Origin: an uncultured Latescibacterota bacterium
GTDB taxonomy: Bacteria > Latescibacterota > UBA2968 > UBA8231
NCBI GenBank assembly: GCA_958295495.1
Contig: OY282352.1
Span: forward strand, 3,350,548 to 3,414,547
Length of the DNA: 64,000 nucleotides
Direction of reading: 5' to 3'
Shown here: positions 52,195 through 61,704 of the stretch, one piece after another
Layout of the letters: each line of letters begins with the position of its first letter
How positions within the stretch are numbered: the first letter of the stretch is position 1
Notes under the pieces: generated by a model
What the model was told of the DNA's origin: nothing
The model's input: the letters and a program-made list of their open reading frames with translations, nothing else
Databases searched by the model: none
Translations under genes and position numbers: made by a program

Positions 52195-52533
52195 CTAGAC
52201 CCCTTTCTCAGAGTCTTTGTCCTGTTCGACCGTTATGTGGGCCGCTTCGAGTTGTTCGTTCTCACTACTGACGGCGCTGTCCAAGCGGCTGAGGAGCTGT
52301 TCGATGCGTTCCTTTACCGCTTCTTTGTCCTCTTTGAGCTGTTCGTTCTCACTGCGGGCGGCGCTGGTTTTTTCTTCGAGGCTTTGGACGTCTGCCTGCA
52401 GGCTATCGTTTTTTTCTTTTAGGCTCTGGATCTGCCCATGCAGCTCGCCATTTTCCTTGCGGAGCGTTTCGAGTACTCCCGTCAGGCGGTTGATGTGGTG
52501 CTCGAGGCGTTCAAAAGTTTTGTTTACATCCAT
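52195..52533 (-). CDS. Coiled-coil protein, ZapB-like
   Basis: 112 residues that are almost wholly coiled coil ('FERLEHHINRLTGVLETLRK', 'ELHGQIQSLKEKNDSLQAD', 'EQLKEDKEAVKERIEQLLS'). Small proteins of this kind between pheT and zapA are common and are taken to be ZapB-like division factors. Sequence alone gives only the coiled coil; the division role comes from its 1-bp spacing to zapA. Confidence 0.65.
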   Translation of the reverse strand: MDVNKTFERLEHHINRLTGVLETLRKENGELHGQIQSLKEKNDSLQADVQSLEEKTSAARSENEQLKEDKEAVKERIEQLLSRLDSAVSSENEQLEAAHITVEQDKDSEKGV

Positions 52534-52565
52534 TGGGGCGGCTGTACTCCTGATTGGGGTTGGGA

Positions 52566-54944
52566 TTAGCGCAAACGAGTGCCGAACCGCGCTTCGAGGC
52601 CCTTGAGCATCGAGGAGATCGCCGCGTCGGCCTGAGCGTCCTGCAAAGTATGCTCGCGGTCGCGCAGACGAATGGCGAAAGCCACGCTCTTGTGGCCTTC
52701 TTCTATTTGATCCCCTTGGTAGAGGTCAAAAACCTCGATGGATTCGACGAGGCGGGGTGCGCTATCTCGCATGGTGGCGATGAGTTCGGCGGTTGCAGTG
52801 TCTGTGCGTACGACTACGGCTAAGTCGCGCTCGATGGGCGGAAACTTGGGGAGCGCGGAAAACGAGCGCTCCCGACCGCGCCAATGGCGCGCTAGCGCGG
52901 CGAACGATATTTCAAAAATATGTACTTGACGCTCTAAATCAAATGCCGCGCACAAGTCGGCCGAAACTTGGCCCAACCAGCCGAGGGGCTGACCGCCGAG
53001 GGAGACGCAAGCCGCGTGCCCCGAGCGGCATTCGGGGCGGTCGGCGCGGGCAAAGCCTAGGTTCCCCTCGCCCACTAGCGCTTCGAGCAAGCCCTTGAGG
53101 TCGAAAAAGTCGGCCTCGCGGGCGTCGGCCTGATAGGGAGACGCTGAGACGCGGCCCGACCACAGGGCGGCGAGGTGCCAGCTTTCCTCGGGCCTTGCGT
53201 CCCTTTCCACGCCGGCGACAAAGCACTTGCCCAGTTCAAAAATGGCCACCCCGGCGGCCCGCTGGTTGAAGTTGCGACACGCGACATCCAAGAGGCTCGG
53301 CACCAAGGTGGTGCGCAAGGCATCTTGGGTTTCGGTCGGCGGATTGGCCAAGCGGGCGGCTTGGCCTGCGGCACCGGCCCGCTCGAGCCAGCGGGATTCG
53401 ACGATTGTGTTGCTGACGACTTCGTCCAAACCCAAGCCCAAGAGCCGCTGCCGAGCGACCTGCCTAAAGGTGAGTTCGGGGTCGCGCTGGGTAATCCAAG
53501 GGCCAGACGCCTCTTGGCGGCCCTCTATGCGGTCGAAGCCGTAGATGCGGCCGACCTCCTCAATCAGGTCGGCCGGGCGCGTCAGGTCGGGGCGGAAGCT
53601 CGGGACCGTTACCACGAGAGAACGGCCCGATGTAGCTTGACAGCCAAGGCGTTCGAGAATCTGGATTATCGCAACGGAATCTAACTCCGTAGCCAAGAGC
53701 TGGTTGGTGCGATCGACGCAGAGCGAGATTTGGCGGCGTTGGCCGGGGCGGGGGTACACGTCTAAGGGGGCCGGGGCGACGGTGCCGCCGGCTAGTTCGG
53801 CGATTAGGCGAGCGGCGCGGTCAATCGCCTGTACCGGGGCGTCCCAATCGGCACCGCGTTCAAAGCGCGTGGCCGCCTCGGTGAAAAGCCCTAGACGAGA
53901 CCGGGCCAGCCGCACCCGCGACGGTGCGAAATACGCGCTTTCGAGCAGAATGTCCGCAGTGGTCGCCGAGACTTGGGAATGGGCCCCGCCCATGACCCCG
54001 GCTAGTGCTTGAGGCCGCGTCCCATCGGCGATGACCAGCATCTCTTCGTCGAGCGTACACTCGGTGCCGTCGAGGGTTTCCAAGGTCTCGCCGGAGCGCG
54101 CTCGTCGGACGATGATGCGCCGCTGGTCTAGGGCGTGCAGGTCGAAAGCGTGCAGGGGATGCCCCAACTCCAGCAGCACGTAGTTGGTGATATCGACGAT
54201 GTTGTTGATCGGGCGTTGACCCACGGCTTGGAGTCGGTGCTGGAGCCACTGGGGCGAGGGGCCAACCTCGACGCCGCGCACGATGCGGCCGACGTAGCGC
54301 GGGCAATCGTCCGGGGCCTCGATGTCAATTCGCACGTCTTCCGCGGTGGCTGGTCCGCTTTCGGGCACCTGTGAGTTCGGGGGGCGCAAGGGGTTGCCGG
54401 TGAGCGCGTGGACCTCGCGGGCAATGCCCAAGAGGCTCAGGCAGTCCGGGCGGTTGGGCGTAACCTCGAAGTCGATGACCACATCGCCGAGCCCAGTGGC
54501 CACGGCAAAGGGAGTGCCGACCGAGAAGCCCTCGTCAAGCACCACAATGCCGTCGTGGCTATCGCCCAGCCCGAGCTCGTCTTCAGCACAGAGCATGCCC
54601 TCGGATGCGACGCCGCGGATTTTGGCTTTTTTGATTAGCATGCCCCTCGGCAACTCGGTGCCGGGTAGGGCAACGGCGACGGTTTGCCCGGCCGCGACAT
54701 TGGGTGCTCCGCAGACGATGGTGTTGACCCCGGTCCCCACATCGACTTGGCAGACGGTCAAACGATCGGCGTTTTCGTGTGGGCGACAGGAATTGACGCG
54801 GCCGATGACGACGCCCTCGTAGCGCGCGCCGAGATCCTCGACGCCTTCGAATGCCAAGCCCGCCATGGTCAGGTGCTCGGCTAGCTCGGGCCAATCCCAG
54901 GCGAAGTCCACGTATTCCCTAAGCCAATTGTACGTGATTTTCAT
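52566..54944 (-). CDS. pheT: Phenylalanyl-tRNA synthetase beta subunit
   Basis: 792 residues from the ATG at 54942-54944 ([14 protein letters not shown]); the open frame reaches further up into pheS but the PheT start is unmistakable. It has the tRNA-binding EMAP-like domain ('[20 protein letters not shown]', '[20 protein letters not shown]'), the B3/B4 editing region, B5 and the C-terminal anticodon-binding fold ('[20 protein letters not shown]'). It pairs with PheS to charge tRNA-Phe. pheS ends 17 bp upstream, so this is a standard pheST operon, with zapB-like and zapA genes following. Confidence 0.97.
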   Translation of the reverse strand: MKITYNWLREYVDFAWDWPELAEHLTMAGLAFEGVEDLGARYEGVVIGRVNSCRPHENADRLTVCQVDVGTGVNTIVCGAPNVAAGQTVAVALPGTELPRGMLIKKAKIRGVASEGMLCAEDELGLGDSHDGIVVLDEGFSVGTPFAVATGLGDVVIDFEVTPNRPDCLSLLGIAREVHALTGNPLRPPNSQVPESGPATAEDVRIDIEAPDDCPRYVGRIVRGVEVGPSPQWLQHRLQAVGQRPINNIVDITNYVLLELGHPLHAFDLHALDQRRIIVRRARSGETLETLDGTECTLDEEMLVIADGTRPQALAGVMGGAHSQVSATTADILLESAYFAPSRVRLARSRLGLFTEAATRFERGADWDAPVQAIDRAARLIAELAGGTVAPAPLDVYPRPGQRRQISLCVDRTNQLLATELDSVAIIQILERLGCQATSGRSLVVTVPSFRPDLTRPADLIEEVGRIYGFDRIEGRQEASGPWITQRDPELTFRQVARQRLLGLGLDEVVSNTIVESRWLERAGAAGQAARLANPPTETQDALRTTLVPSLLDVACRNFNQRAAGVAIFELGKCFVAGVERDARPEESWHLAALWSGRVSASPYQADAREADFFDLKGLLEALVGEGNLGFARADRPECRSGHAACVSLGGQPLGWLGQVSADLCAAFDLERQVHIFEISFAALARHWRGRERSFSALPKFPPIERDLAVVVRTDTATAELIATMRDSAPRLVESIEVFDLYQGDQIEEGHKSVAFAIRLRDREHTLQDAQADAAISSMLKGLEARFGTRLR

Positions 54945-54961
54945 AAGGCATTGCCGAGATC

Positions 54962-55969
54962 TCAGAACTGGCGGATGAACCGCAAGTCGTTTTCGAGAAA
55001 GCGCCGCACGTCGTCGATGCCGTGTCGGATCATGGCGATCCGCTCCAATCCCATGCCGAAGGCGAAGCCAGTATATTCGTCTGGGTCGTAGCCCACCGCT
55101 GTAAAGACGGCCGGATCGACCATGCCGGCTCCGGCGATTTCGATCCAACCCGTCCCTTTGCAGATGGAGCAGTTCGTGCGTTGCCCCTTGCAGATGCAGG
55201 TGAAATCGTATTCCACGCTTGGCTCGGTAAAGGGAAAGAAGTGAGGCCGAAAGCGCACTTGCGTCTCCTCGCCCATAAGCTGGCGTCCCATGGCCTCAAT
55301 AGTGCCCTTCAAGTCGGCGAAAGAGACCCCGTGATCGACGTATAGGCCCTCAATCTGGTGGAAGGCGAAGTGGTGGGTTGCATCGACCGTTTCCCTGCGA
55401 TAGCAGCGTCCCAACGAGATGATCCGCACCGGCGGCGGCGTTTGCTCCATGACGCGGACTTGCACCGTGGAGGTGTGGGTGCGCAGGAGTCCACCGCCCT
55501 CTAGATAGAAGGTGTCGTGCAGGTCGCGTGCGGGGTGGTCGGCCGGGGTGTTGAGGGCGTCGAAGTTGTGGTACTCGTCCTCGACTTCCGGTCCGTCGGC
55601 CACGTCGAACCCCATGCCTTGGAAGATGCCGATCAACTCATCGGTTAGCTGGGACAGGGGGTGGGCACAGCCCAAGAGAGGCCGTCGGCCCGGGAGCGTT
55701 ACGTCGAGGGCCGCCGCTTCGGCCACCTGCCGGAGGGCTAGAGCCTTGTCGTCTAGAGCCTGCTGAATGGCCTTTTGGGCACAAGCGGTGGCCTGCCCTA
55801 GCGCTGGCCGTTGGGCGGCGGGCCGCTGGCCGATTTGCCGCGCGATCTGGCGCAGCCGGCTCTTGCGCCCGAGGTGGTGAACTCGCAGGGCCTCCAGTGC
55901 CTTATCGTCTCGGGCGGCCTCGATTTCCTCTACGGCTACCGACGCCAATTGTCGCACTTCTTCTAACAT
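54962..55969 (-). CDS. pheS: Phenylalanyl-tRNA synthetase alpha subunit
   Basis: 335 residues. Class II motifs are clear: '[20 protein letters not shown]', '[16 protein letters not shown]', '[20 protein letters not shown]', '[12 protein letters not shown]', and the C-terminal '[20 protein letters not shown]'. An insertion with four cysteines ('[18 protein letters not shown]') may bind a metal, as seen in many PheS proteins. The gene lies after a hairpin at 55989-56023 that separates it from rplT. Confidence 0.97.
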   Translation of the reverse strand: MLEEVRQLASVAVEEIEAARDDKALEALRVHHLGRKSRLRQIARQIGQRPAAQRPALGQATACAQKAIQQALDDKALALRQVAEAAALDVTLPGRRPLLGCAHPLSQLTDELIGIFQGMGFDVADGPEVEDEYHNFDALNTPADHPARDLHDTFYLEGGGLLRTHTSTVQVRVMEQTPPPVRIISLGRCYRRETVDATHHFAFHQIEGLYVDHGVSFADLKGTIEAMGRQLMGEETQVRFRPHFFPFTEPSVEYDFTCICKGQRTNCSICKGTGWIEIAGAGMVDPAVFTAVGYDPDEYTGFAFGMGLERIAMIRHGIDDVRRFLENDLRFIRQF

Positions 55970-55988
55970 GACATAGACCTAATAGAAC

Positions 55989-56023
55989 AAAAAGGGCCCA
56001 GCGCGTATCGCCGGCCCCTTTTT
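55989..56023 (-). terminator. Hairpin between rplT and pheS, probable terminator or attenuator
   Basis: On the minus strand AAAAAGGGGCC pairs with GGCCC and a run of five U follows. The 14-base loop is G+C-rich. It lies 17 bp past the rplT stop and about 20 bp before the pheS start. It could end the rpmI-rplT message or regulate pheST. No T-box or leader peptide with Phe codons is seen in the 71-bp gap. Confidence 0.7.
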
Positions 56024-56040
56024 GTCAGATGAGTATGAGT

Positions 56041-56394
56041 TTAGACGTGGGGCCGAGCTTGTTCGACTACCGCGGCAAAGGCGGCCGGATCGCGCACGGC
56101 TAGATCGGCCAAGACCTTGCGGTTGATGGCAACGCCGGCTTGGTCCAGCCCGTGGACGAGCTGGCTATAAGACATGCCGTTGCGGCGGGCGGCGGCGTTG
56201 ATGCGGACAATCCAGAGGCGGCGGAAGTCCCGCTTGCGCTGGCGCCGGTCGCGGTAGGCATAGGCTTGCGCGCGGTCAACGGCTTCTCGAGCGGTGCGGA
56301 AGAGGCGGCTGCGCCCCCCCCAATAACCCTTGGATTGTTTGAGTACCTTTTTCTTTCGCTTTTTGGTGGCTACGGCGTGACTTACCCGTGGCAT
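56041..56394 (-). CDS. rplT: 50S ribosomal protein L20
   Basis: 117 residues of the standard L20 length with '[20 protein letters not shown]' (basic tail), '[20 protein letters not shown]' and '[20 protein letters not shown]'. It follows rpmI by 23 bp. In many bacteria infC precedes these two, but here the gene upstream of rpmI is a different, unknown one. Confidence 0.98.
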   Translation of the reverse strand: MPRVSHAVATKKRKKKVLKQSKGYWGGRSRLFRTAREAVDRAQAYAYRDRRQRKRDFRRLWIVRINAAARRNGMSYSQLVHGLDQAGVAINRKVLADLAVRDPAAFAAVVEQARPHV

Positions 56395-56417
56395 GGATTA
56401 TTCTCCGTTAAACTCGC

Positions 56418-56615
56418 TTACTTGAGGTTCAGGGCGCGGCGAACATTGGATAGGTCTGCGGACGAGACGGGGTTGTTTTTGCGAAAAGCCCGTTTGCGCT
56501 TGGCCGAGCGGCCGCCCAAAAGGTGAGTGGCATAGGCGTTGCGTCGCTTCAGGCGGCCCGACCCGCGCTGCTTAAAGCGCTTGGCCGAGGATTTGTGCGT
56601 CTTGATTTTGGGCAT
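56418..56615 (-). CDS. rpmI: 50S ribosomal protein L35
   Basis: 65 residues from the ATG at 56613-56615 (MPKIKTHKSSAKRFKQ), a perfect L35 start; the longer frame is rejected. It is very basic throughout. No infC is present upstream; that side holds a hairpin and an unknown gene on the same strand. Confidence 0.97.
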   Translation of the reverse strand: MPKIKTHKSSAKRFKQRGSGRLKRRNAYATHLLGGRSAKRKRAFRKNNPVSSADLSNVRRALNLK

Positions 56616-56692
56616 GGTGGTCCTTCTGTATTGATTTTGGGCAGGAAAGCAAAAAATAGGCCATGAAATAGGGGCTGTCAAGGAAGGGCAGT

Positions 56693-56707
56693 CCGCCCTT
56701 CGGGCGG
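56693..56707. other. Short G+C-rich hairpin upstream of rpmI
   Basis: CCGCCC and GGGCGG face each other across a 3-base loop. It lies in the 163-bp gap between the unknown gene at 56779 and rpmI. The minus-strand side lacks a U-run; the plus-strand side has a weak one. It may mark the end of the upstream gene's message or be part of the ribosomal-protein leader. Confidence 0.35.
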
Positions 56708-56778
56708 TGAAATTTTGTCGGGAAAGTTTGCGGCCCCGTCTCGGAGCTGGGCGCGATCAGTCGCTGAATTGTAGGCGA

Positions 56779-57039
56779 TTAGGCGGCTGCGTGCGATACA
56801 TTTTCGATCCGCTCCCGCACTTGGGGACGGATAAAGACCGCGTCGAGAGGCAGCCGCGAAAGGACGCGGCAAAACAAATGCACGCGGGCCTTGGTATCGA
56901 GCTCGTGGTTGACGATCAAGTAGGACCTGCCGCCGTAGCGGCAAAGCCCACCGCGGCCCTCAAAATCGTCGTAGCGCACCTCGATATCCAGCCCTTCGGC
57001 GAGAGTTTCAAGTTCCTGTAGGAGAATGGAGTCATCCAT
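56779..57039 (-). CDS. Conserved-looking small protein of unknown function (86 aa)
   Basis: 86 residues from the ATG at 57037-57039 with AGGAG in the region upstream on the opposite reading only; the start is therefore by pattern. Features are 'ILLQELETLAEGLDIEVRYD', 'GRGGLCRYGGRSYLIVNHEL' and 'ARVHLFCRVLSRLPLDAVFI'. This looks like a small alpha/beta protein seen in FCB genomes, without a known role. It is divergent from surE. Confidence 0.6.
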   Translation of the reverse strand: MDDSILLQELETLAEGLDIEVRYDDFEGRGGLCRYGGRSYLIVNHELDTKARVHLFCRVLSRLPLDAVFIRPQVRERIENVSHAAA

Positions 57040-57113
57040 AGCAAAATAATAGGACCGCAGACCGCAGCTAAGCAAGGAAATTGTTGGAAGCCGAATGGCG
57101 GATTGTTATTATA

Positions 57114-58013
57114 ATGACGCCACCTCAGAGCGCGTCTATATCGAAGGGAAAACTGACTGTGCCCACTGCAAAACCCCAAGTATTGGTGACAAACGACGAC
57201 GGTGCCGATTCGCCCATTTTGGTGCCTTTGCTGCGAGAGCTATCCAAGTTGGCCGAGCTGTGCGTGGTCGCGCCGGCTGCGGAATGCAGTTGGACCAGCA
57301 AGAGTATGAGCCGCTTTGAGCCGTTGGTGCTGGCCGAGATCGAATGCGGCGGCTTTCCCGTCCAGACGCTGACCGGCAAGCCAGCCGACTGCGCCAATAT
57401 CGGCATTCACAACCTCTGTTCCGCAAAGCCGAGTATAGTCGTTTCCGGCATCAATATGGGCGTCAACTCTGGCCTCGCTTTTACGCTGAGTTCCGGCACG
57501 ATAGGGGCGGCTGTAGAGGGTTTTCTCGCCGGGGTGCCGTCCGCAGCTTTTTCGCTGGAGTTGCCCGAACCGGCTTTTGCCCTCTGGCGGCGGTCGCGGC
57601 GGCTCGACCCCGCACTTGATGCGCTGGTCGCGGCGGCGGCGGCCAGCGCCGCTGACATCACAGCCGAGATCTTGCGCGGGGGGTTGCCTGTTGGTGCCGA
57701 CATGATCGCGGTGAACATGCCCGCCAATACTAGGCGCGAATCCCCGAGGTGCCTGACCGGCTTGGCGAAGACGAGCTATGGTCCGCTATTCACCCAGCGC
57801 ACGGCCGAGCCGCACTTCGAATACCATAGCTGCCAGTTGCAGCTGGTCGGCGATGGACCTAACAGCGATGTGGAAGCCTTAGCGCGCGGCGCGATCGCGA
57901 TTACGCCGCTTCGCTATTCACTTGGCGCCCCAATAAGCTCGGTTGATCGCCAGCGCTTTGAGCGCGGAGTGTTCACGCCTGAAGTCGCGGTGAAGCGAGG
58001 TGGTTGTGGTTAA
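57114..58013 (+). CDS. surE: 5'/3'-nucleotidase SurE
   Basis: 299 residues from the ATG at 57114; a GTG further in is also possible. The metal-binding NDDG (27-30) lies in 'VLVTNDDGADSPILVPL', with 'VVAPAAECSWTSKSMSRFEP', 'GKPADCANIGIHNL', 'SGINMGVNSGLAFTLSSGT' and 'VNMPAN'. SurE dephosphorylates nucleoside monophosphates. It is somewhat longer than the usual 250-270. Its end overlaps the outer-membrane gene by 14 bp. Confidence 0.92.
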   Translation: MTPPQSASISKGKLTVPTAKPQVLVTNDDGADSPILVPLLRELSKLAELCVVAPAAECSWTSKSMSRFEPLVLAEIECGGFPVQTLTGKPADCANIGIHNLCSAKPSIVVSGINMGVNSGLAFTLSSGTIGAAVEGFLAGVPSAAFSLELPEPAFALWRRSRRLDPALDALVAAAAASAADITAEILRGGLPVGADMIAVNMPANTRRESPRCLTGLAKTSYGPLFTQRTAEPHFEYHSCQLQLVGDGPNSDVEALARGAIAITPLRYSLGAPISSVDRQRFERGVFTPEVAVKRGGCG

Positions 58014-59313
58014 GCGATTTCTCACAAACGGTAGCTGCATAGTCGTCCTAGTGTTTGCAGAGGGCGCGTGGGGTGAGGCTGAGGTTCACGTCGATTCCAC
58101 CCACAGCCGGCCCTCGTCCCCGCTGCTGGCCAAAGTATCGCAGTCGGCGACCGAGCAGACCGTGGAAGCCGTGCGCTGGATGGCAAAGCGACGCCAGTTT
58201 ACCCTGCGGGGCATTCCCTACGGCGTCACCGGTCTTCCTTTCGTTTTTCTCAGCCCCAACACGGGCTGGAATTGGGGGGCGCGCGTACATTGGGCCGACT
58301 ACCGCTCCCAGCCCTATCTCTACAAGCTAACCCTGCACGTACAGCAGTCCTCCGAGGGCAAATTAAAAAACCGCGTGCGGCTGAAAGTACCCCAGATTTC
58401 GGGGACGGGTTTCGGCTTGGGGCTGGAGTTGGTCCGCGAGCGCAATCTGCGTACGCGCTACTATGGGTTGGGCAACGACAGCTCATTTAATAGAGACTTC
58501 GTCGAGCCGAATAGCGCTGATTTCAGAGATGAGAACTACTACTACTACATTCTAGAAAGAAACCCGCGGATCTTGGTGAGTCTTTTTCGCCAGTTGTACG
58601 GTCCGGTATCCATGTCGGTAGGTTTTGGGTTGGAGCGCGTCGATGTGGATCAGAGGGGGACCCAGGCATTCTATTTAGAGCGTGGCACCCCAGACGGAGT
58701 GATAGATGGATTTTCGGGGTTTATCAGTGCGACTCTTCAGTGGGATACCCGCGACGATGAAGTAGTGCCGCGGCGCGGCTTCTTGCAGGAGTGGTCATAC
58801 GAGTCGGCGCGCAACTCACTTCTGGCACTGTTCTTTGAGCCTATTGATTTTAGCCGCGTAACCCTGACTAACGCCTACTACATCCCGCTATTGCCTCGGG
58901 TGAACTTCTCCCATCGCCTCGTGCTGGAGGTACTCAGTGGCGAAGTACCTCTCTACGCCTATGGCGAGATCGGGGGCAGTCGGCGGGTTAAGGGGTTGGG
59001 CGGTAGCGATTCGTTGCGAGGTTTCGACACCCAGCGGTTCACAGACGACGTGCGCTTTTTCTCCAATATCGAATTGCGCTACCAACTGTACGATATCTGG
59101 TTTTACGGGCAGTACATAGAGTGGCAGGGAATGGTTTTTTTCGATTCGGGCCGGGTCTGGCCCGACTTGGATCAGATCGGGTGGTCGGGTATGCACATCA
59201 GCGGCGGTGCCGGGGTGCGAATGGTCTGGGACGCCGATCTCATCATCCGCATGGGCACGGGCGTCGCCGACGAGCAAATGGATGTCTGGCTAAGCCTAGG
59301 CCAGAACTTCTAG
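58000..59313 (+). CDS. Outer-membrane protein, D15/BamA surface-antigen domain
   Basis: 437 residues from a GTG at 58000 that overlaps surE; a second GTG at 58006 is equally possible. A signal sequence ('CIVVLVFAEGAWG') is followed by a barrel with 'GTGFGLGLELVRERNLRTRY', 'ISATLQWDTRDDEVVPRRG' and 'GSRRVKGLGGSDSLRGF', the typical Bac_surface_Ag pattern, and ends in F. No POTRA repeats are seen before it, unlike BamA. Its stop codon overlaps that of accD on the other strand. Confidence 0.8.
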   Translation: MVVVKRFLTNGSCIVVLVFAEGAWGEAEVHVDSTHSRPSSPLLAKVSQSATEQTVEAVRWMAKRRQFTLRGIPYGVTGLPFVFLSPNTGWNWGARVHWADYRSQPYLYKLTLHVQQSSEGKLKNRVRLKVPQISGTGFGLGLELVRERNLRTRYYGLGNDSSFNRDFVEPNSADFRDENYYYYILERNPRILVSLFRQLYGPVSMSVGFGLERVDVDQRGTQAFYLERGTPDGVIDGFSGFISATLQWDTRDDEVVPRRGFLQEWSYESARNSLLALFFEPIDFSRVTLTNAYYIPLLPRVNFSHRLVLEVLSGEVPLYAYGEIGGSRRVKGLGGSDSLRGFDTQRFTDDVRFFSNIELRYQLYDIWFYGQYIEWQGMVFFDSGRVWPDLDQIGWSGMHISGGAGVRMVWDADLIIRMGTGVADEQMDVWLSLGQNF

Positions 59314-60164
59314 GCGTGGCTGGCAGTCTGCGAGGCCAAAAGTGCGATCAAGCGCGCTAGTTCCTCTGCCATGCGGTCGCGCGGGACGATGCGGTCGATA
59401 AAGCCGTGTTCGAGGACGGTTTCAGCTTTCTGAAAGCCCGCAGGGAAGGGGGCATCCGTGCCGAGGAACTGCTGGATGACGGCTGGCCCGGCAAACCCAA
59501 TGCGCGCTCCAGGTTCGGCCAAGGCAATATCGCCGAGCATGGCGAAGCTGGCGGTGACTCCCCCGTAGGTTGGGTCGGTGAGAATGGCGATGTAGAGCAA
59601 GCCGTTTTGGGAGAGCTGGTTGAGCTTGGCACTGATCCGGGCCATCTGCATCAGGGAATAGGCACTCTCCTGCATTCTGGCCCCAGCCGACTGGCAGATG
59701 ACGATTAGGGTGCGGTGCTCGGCAATGGCGCGGTCGATGAGGCGGCAGATCTTTTCGCCGGTCGCGCCGCCCAAAGTGCCCATGAGATAGCGCGTGTCCA
59801 TGATCGCGAGAGCAATGGGCTGCCCGTCGATTTGGCCGACGCCGGTGCGCACTGATTCCTTGGTGCCGCTTTCGCGCCGCCCCTTCTTGATTTTGTCCTT
59901 ATAGCCTTTGAACTTGAGCGGGTCAACGGGCATCACGTCCGGGTCGATTTCGGCAAAGGTCCCTTTGTCGATGAGAATGTCAATGTATTGCTGGGGGCCG
60001 ATGGGGTAGTGGAAGGCGCACTCCGGGCAGATCCAGTGACTGCGGCGCAGGGCCATCTCGTAGTTGGAGCGGCTACACTTTTTGCACTTGATCCAGATGC
60101 CTTGGGGAATTTCGCGCTTTATTAGGGACTTGATCCCGGTTTTCATTTTTTCAAACCAGTTCAA
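59310..60164 (-). CDS. accD: Acetyl-CoA carboxylase carboxyltransferase subunit beta
   Basis: 284 residues from a TTG at 60162-60164 with GAGAGGAAA upstream. The N-terminal zinc finger has C27, C30, C46 and C49 ('WIKCKKCSRSNYE', 'HWICPECAFHY'). The carboxyltransferase fold shows 'GTLGGATGEKICRLIDRAIA', 'VICQSAGARMQESAYSLMQM' and 'LTDPTYGGVTASFAMLGDIA'. With AccA it transfers carboxyl to acetyl-CoA in fatty-acid synthesis. It is convergent with the barrel gene, and the two stop codons share the tetramer CTAG. Confidence 0.97.
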   Translation of the reverse strand: MNWFEKMKTGIKSLIKREIPQGIWIKCKKCSRSNYEMALRRSHWICPECAFHYPIGPQQYIDILIDKGTFAEIDPDVMPVDPLKFKGYKDKIKKGRRESGTKESVRTGVGQIDGQPIALAIMDTRYLMGTLGGATGEKICRLIDRAIAEHRTLIVICQSAGARMQESAYSLMQMARISAKLNQLSQNGLLYIAILTDPTYGGVTASFAMLGDIALAEPGARIGFAGPAVIQQFLGTDAPFPAGFQKAETVLEHGFIDRIVPRDRMAEELARLIALLASQTASHA

Positions 60165-60499
60165 GGCTTTCCTCTCAGATTAGCTCCGCCGTTTGAGTTC
60201 GGCGAAATGAACGTAGCGGTAGCGCGGATAAACGCGCTCGTCGCCATATTGCTATTAAAGTGGATAAAGTGCATTAAAAATAAATACTCGTCAATCTGCG
60301 TATGCGAGGCCAGCCGCGAACGAAAATGTAATGCAGTTGCCATACAGATGTAATCGCAGGGGTTATGATTTGGGTGACCTTTGAAGTTGCATCTCAAACA
60401 GTAAATCCATATTTTGATAGCTCTGCGAAAGGCTGCATTGAGCAACTAACCCGCGAATTGTCGCGGCTCGGAGACCGCAGCCATTGAGGATTGCTCACC
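60165..60499. other. Intergenic region without a full gene
   Basis: The 335 bp between the divergent accD and TPR genes is more AT-rich than its surroundings. Next to accD lies a short coding-like remnant (60180-60251). The rest holds no gene, tRNA or clear hairpin that I can support. The promoters of accD and of the TPR/exbB operon must lie here. Confidence 0.5.
60180..60251 (-). pseudogene. Coding-like remnant of a lost gene upstream of accD
   Basis: The last 23 codons before a TAA at 60180-60182 read QYGDERVYPRYRYVHFAEL and then KRRS. That is a natural-looking C-terminus with Arg/Tyr-rich strand and helix. An in-frame stop lies directly before it and no start is present. The family is not recognised. 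It would have been the gene upstream of accD on the same strand. Confidence 0.3.
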
Positions 60500-61651
60500 G
60501 TGAAATGTAATCTGATGCGTACCCTAGGACTAGTGATCTGCGTCTTAATTTTGGGTGCCGAGGCCGAGGCCGAGGCCGAGGAAGTTGCAACAGCCGATTC
60601 AATCCGCAAGTACAAATACTACGCCAAGACGGCCCGCCAAAACAAAGAGTACGATAGGGCCATAGGCTATTACACGACTCTTCTGCAATATAGTCCCCAA
60701 GATTTGAAGGCCGCCTACTTCTTGGGGCAGATCTATTACGAAAAAAGGGATTCCACCGGCGTGCACATCGCACTGCCCCAAGCACGCATCGCACTGCGTC
60801 AGGCAGTCAGCATCGACTCGCTGCATCTGAATTCCAACCTGCTTCTCTATTCGGTATATCAAGCCATGGACTTGCCCGATTCGGCTGCTTGGAGTTTGGA
60901 GCGCGTACTGTTCAAAAAGCCGGACGCGGCCGAGCACCGGCGCAAGCTGGCCGACCTCTATCGCCGCGAGGGCCACAACCAGCGGGCTGTTGCCCACTAC
61001 GAACAGTTGGTCGCGGATGGGGGCGAGGATGCCGAGCTATTTGAAATACTTGCGGTGTTGCACCAGGAGCTAGGGCAGGTGGAGCAAGCTCTTGCGTGGA
61101 GTAAACGTCAGGTCGAAGGCGGGACGGGCGATGCCGACCAACTGGAGAGCATCGTCGAACTACAGTTAGAGGTTGGCGATGTCAAAGAGGCTTACAAATC
61201 GCTGGTAAAGCTGGCGCGAGTGGATTCGCAGAACGCCTATTCCTATTATAATCGCATCGCATCAATCGCCTCTGAAACGGGCGACAACACTATGCGCGTC
61301 GAAGGCCTCAAGGGCATGATCGAGGCCGATCCCAAGGATCTGGAGAGCGTAGCTGAGCTAGTGGAGTGGCACCAAGGTCGCGGCGAGTTTGCCGCGGCAA
61401 AAGCGTGGTTGAAGCGGGGGCTGAAGGGAAATTCCGAGGATGCACACCTGCTGTTGCTCAAGGGCGATAATCTGGTGAGGGAGGGCGACGAGGAAAGGGC
61501 TATCGCCGCCTTTGAGAAAGCCAAAGCCGATCCGGCTTGGGAGAAGATCGCCCAGCAGCGCATCTGGCAGCTCCGGCCGCCCGAGACCGAGGAAGAAAAG
61601 CTCAAGCGGCAGTTCTTCGGTGGCGAAGAAGCACAAGAGGAGCAAAACTAA
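60500..61651 (+). CDS. TPR-repeat periplasmic protein upstream of exbB
   Basis: 383 residues from a GTG at 60500, which has GAGGA 9 bases upstream; an ATG at 60515 is the alternative. The signal peptide ('LMRTLGLVICVLILGAEAEA') is followed by 'EAEAEEVATADSIRKYKYY' and about eight TPR-like repeats ('AIGYYTTLLQYSPQDLKAAY', 'AAWSLERVLFKKPDAAEHRR'). A four-unit hexamer repeat encodes the Ala-Glu run at the cleavage site. It precedes exbB by 53 bp in the same direction. It may be a periplasmic partner of the TonB system. Confidence 0.85.
   Translation: MKCNLMRTLGLVICVLILGAEAEAEAEEVATADSIRKYKYYAKTARQNKEYDRAIGYYTTLLQYSPQDLKAAYFLGQIYYEKRDSTGVHIALPQARIALRQAVSIDSLHLNSNLLLYSVYQAMDLPDSAAWSLERVLFKKPDAAEHRRKLADLYRREGHNQRAVAHYEQLVADGGEDAELFEILAVLHQELGQVEQALAWSKRQVEGGTGDADQLESIVELQLEVGDVKEAYKSLVKLARVDSQNAYSYYNRIASIASETGDNTMRVEGLKGMIEADPKDLESVAELVEWHQGRGEFAAAKAWLKRGLKGNSEDAHLLLLKGDNLVREGDEERAIAAFEKAKADPAWEKIAQQRIWQLRPPETEEEKLKRQFFGGEEAQEEQN
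60557..60580 (+). repeat. Hexanucleotide repeat (GCCGAG)4 in the TPR gene
   Basis: Four exact copies of GCCGAG encode Ala-Glu four times near the signal-peptide cleavage site. Gain or loss of units keeps the frame, so the length of this linker could vary between strains. Confidence 0.85.
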
Positions 61652-61659
61652 GCATCGCT

Positions 61660-61675
61660 CCGGTCTTTAGACCGG
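61660..61675. promoter_or_regulatory. Hairpin between the TPR gene and exbB
   Basis: CCGGTC and GACCGG pair across TTTA. No U-run follows, so full termination is unlikely. It lies in the 53-bp gap of a probable operon and could set the ratio of the TPR message to the exbB message by partial termination or mRNA protection. Confidence 0.4.
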
Positions 61676-61704
61676 GACTAACGTTATAACCGCGAGGAAA
61701 AAAA

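Noticed and set aside
54945-55148. N-terminal extension of pheT.
   Set aside because: It runs into pheS in another frame, and the ATG at 54944 opens a canonical PheT N-terminus.
60161-60445. 94-codon minus-strand frame upstream of accD.
   Set aside because: Composition and sequence look non-coding; a different frame holds the only coding-like tail here.
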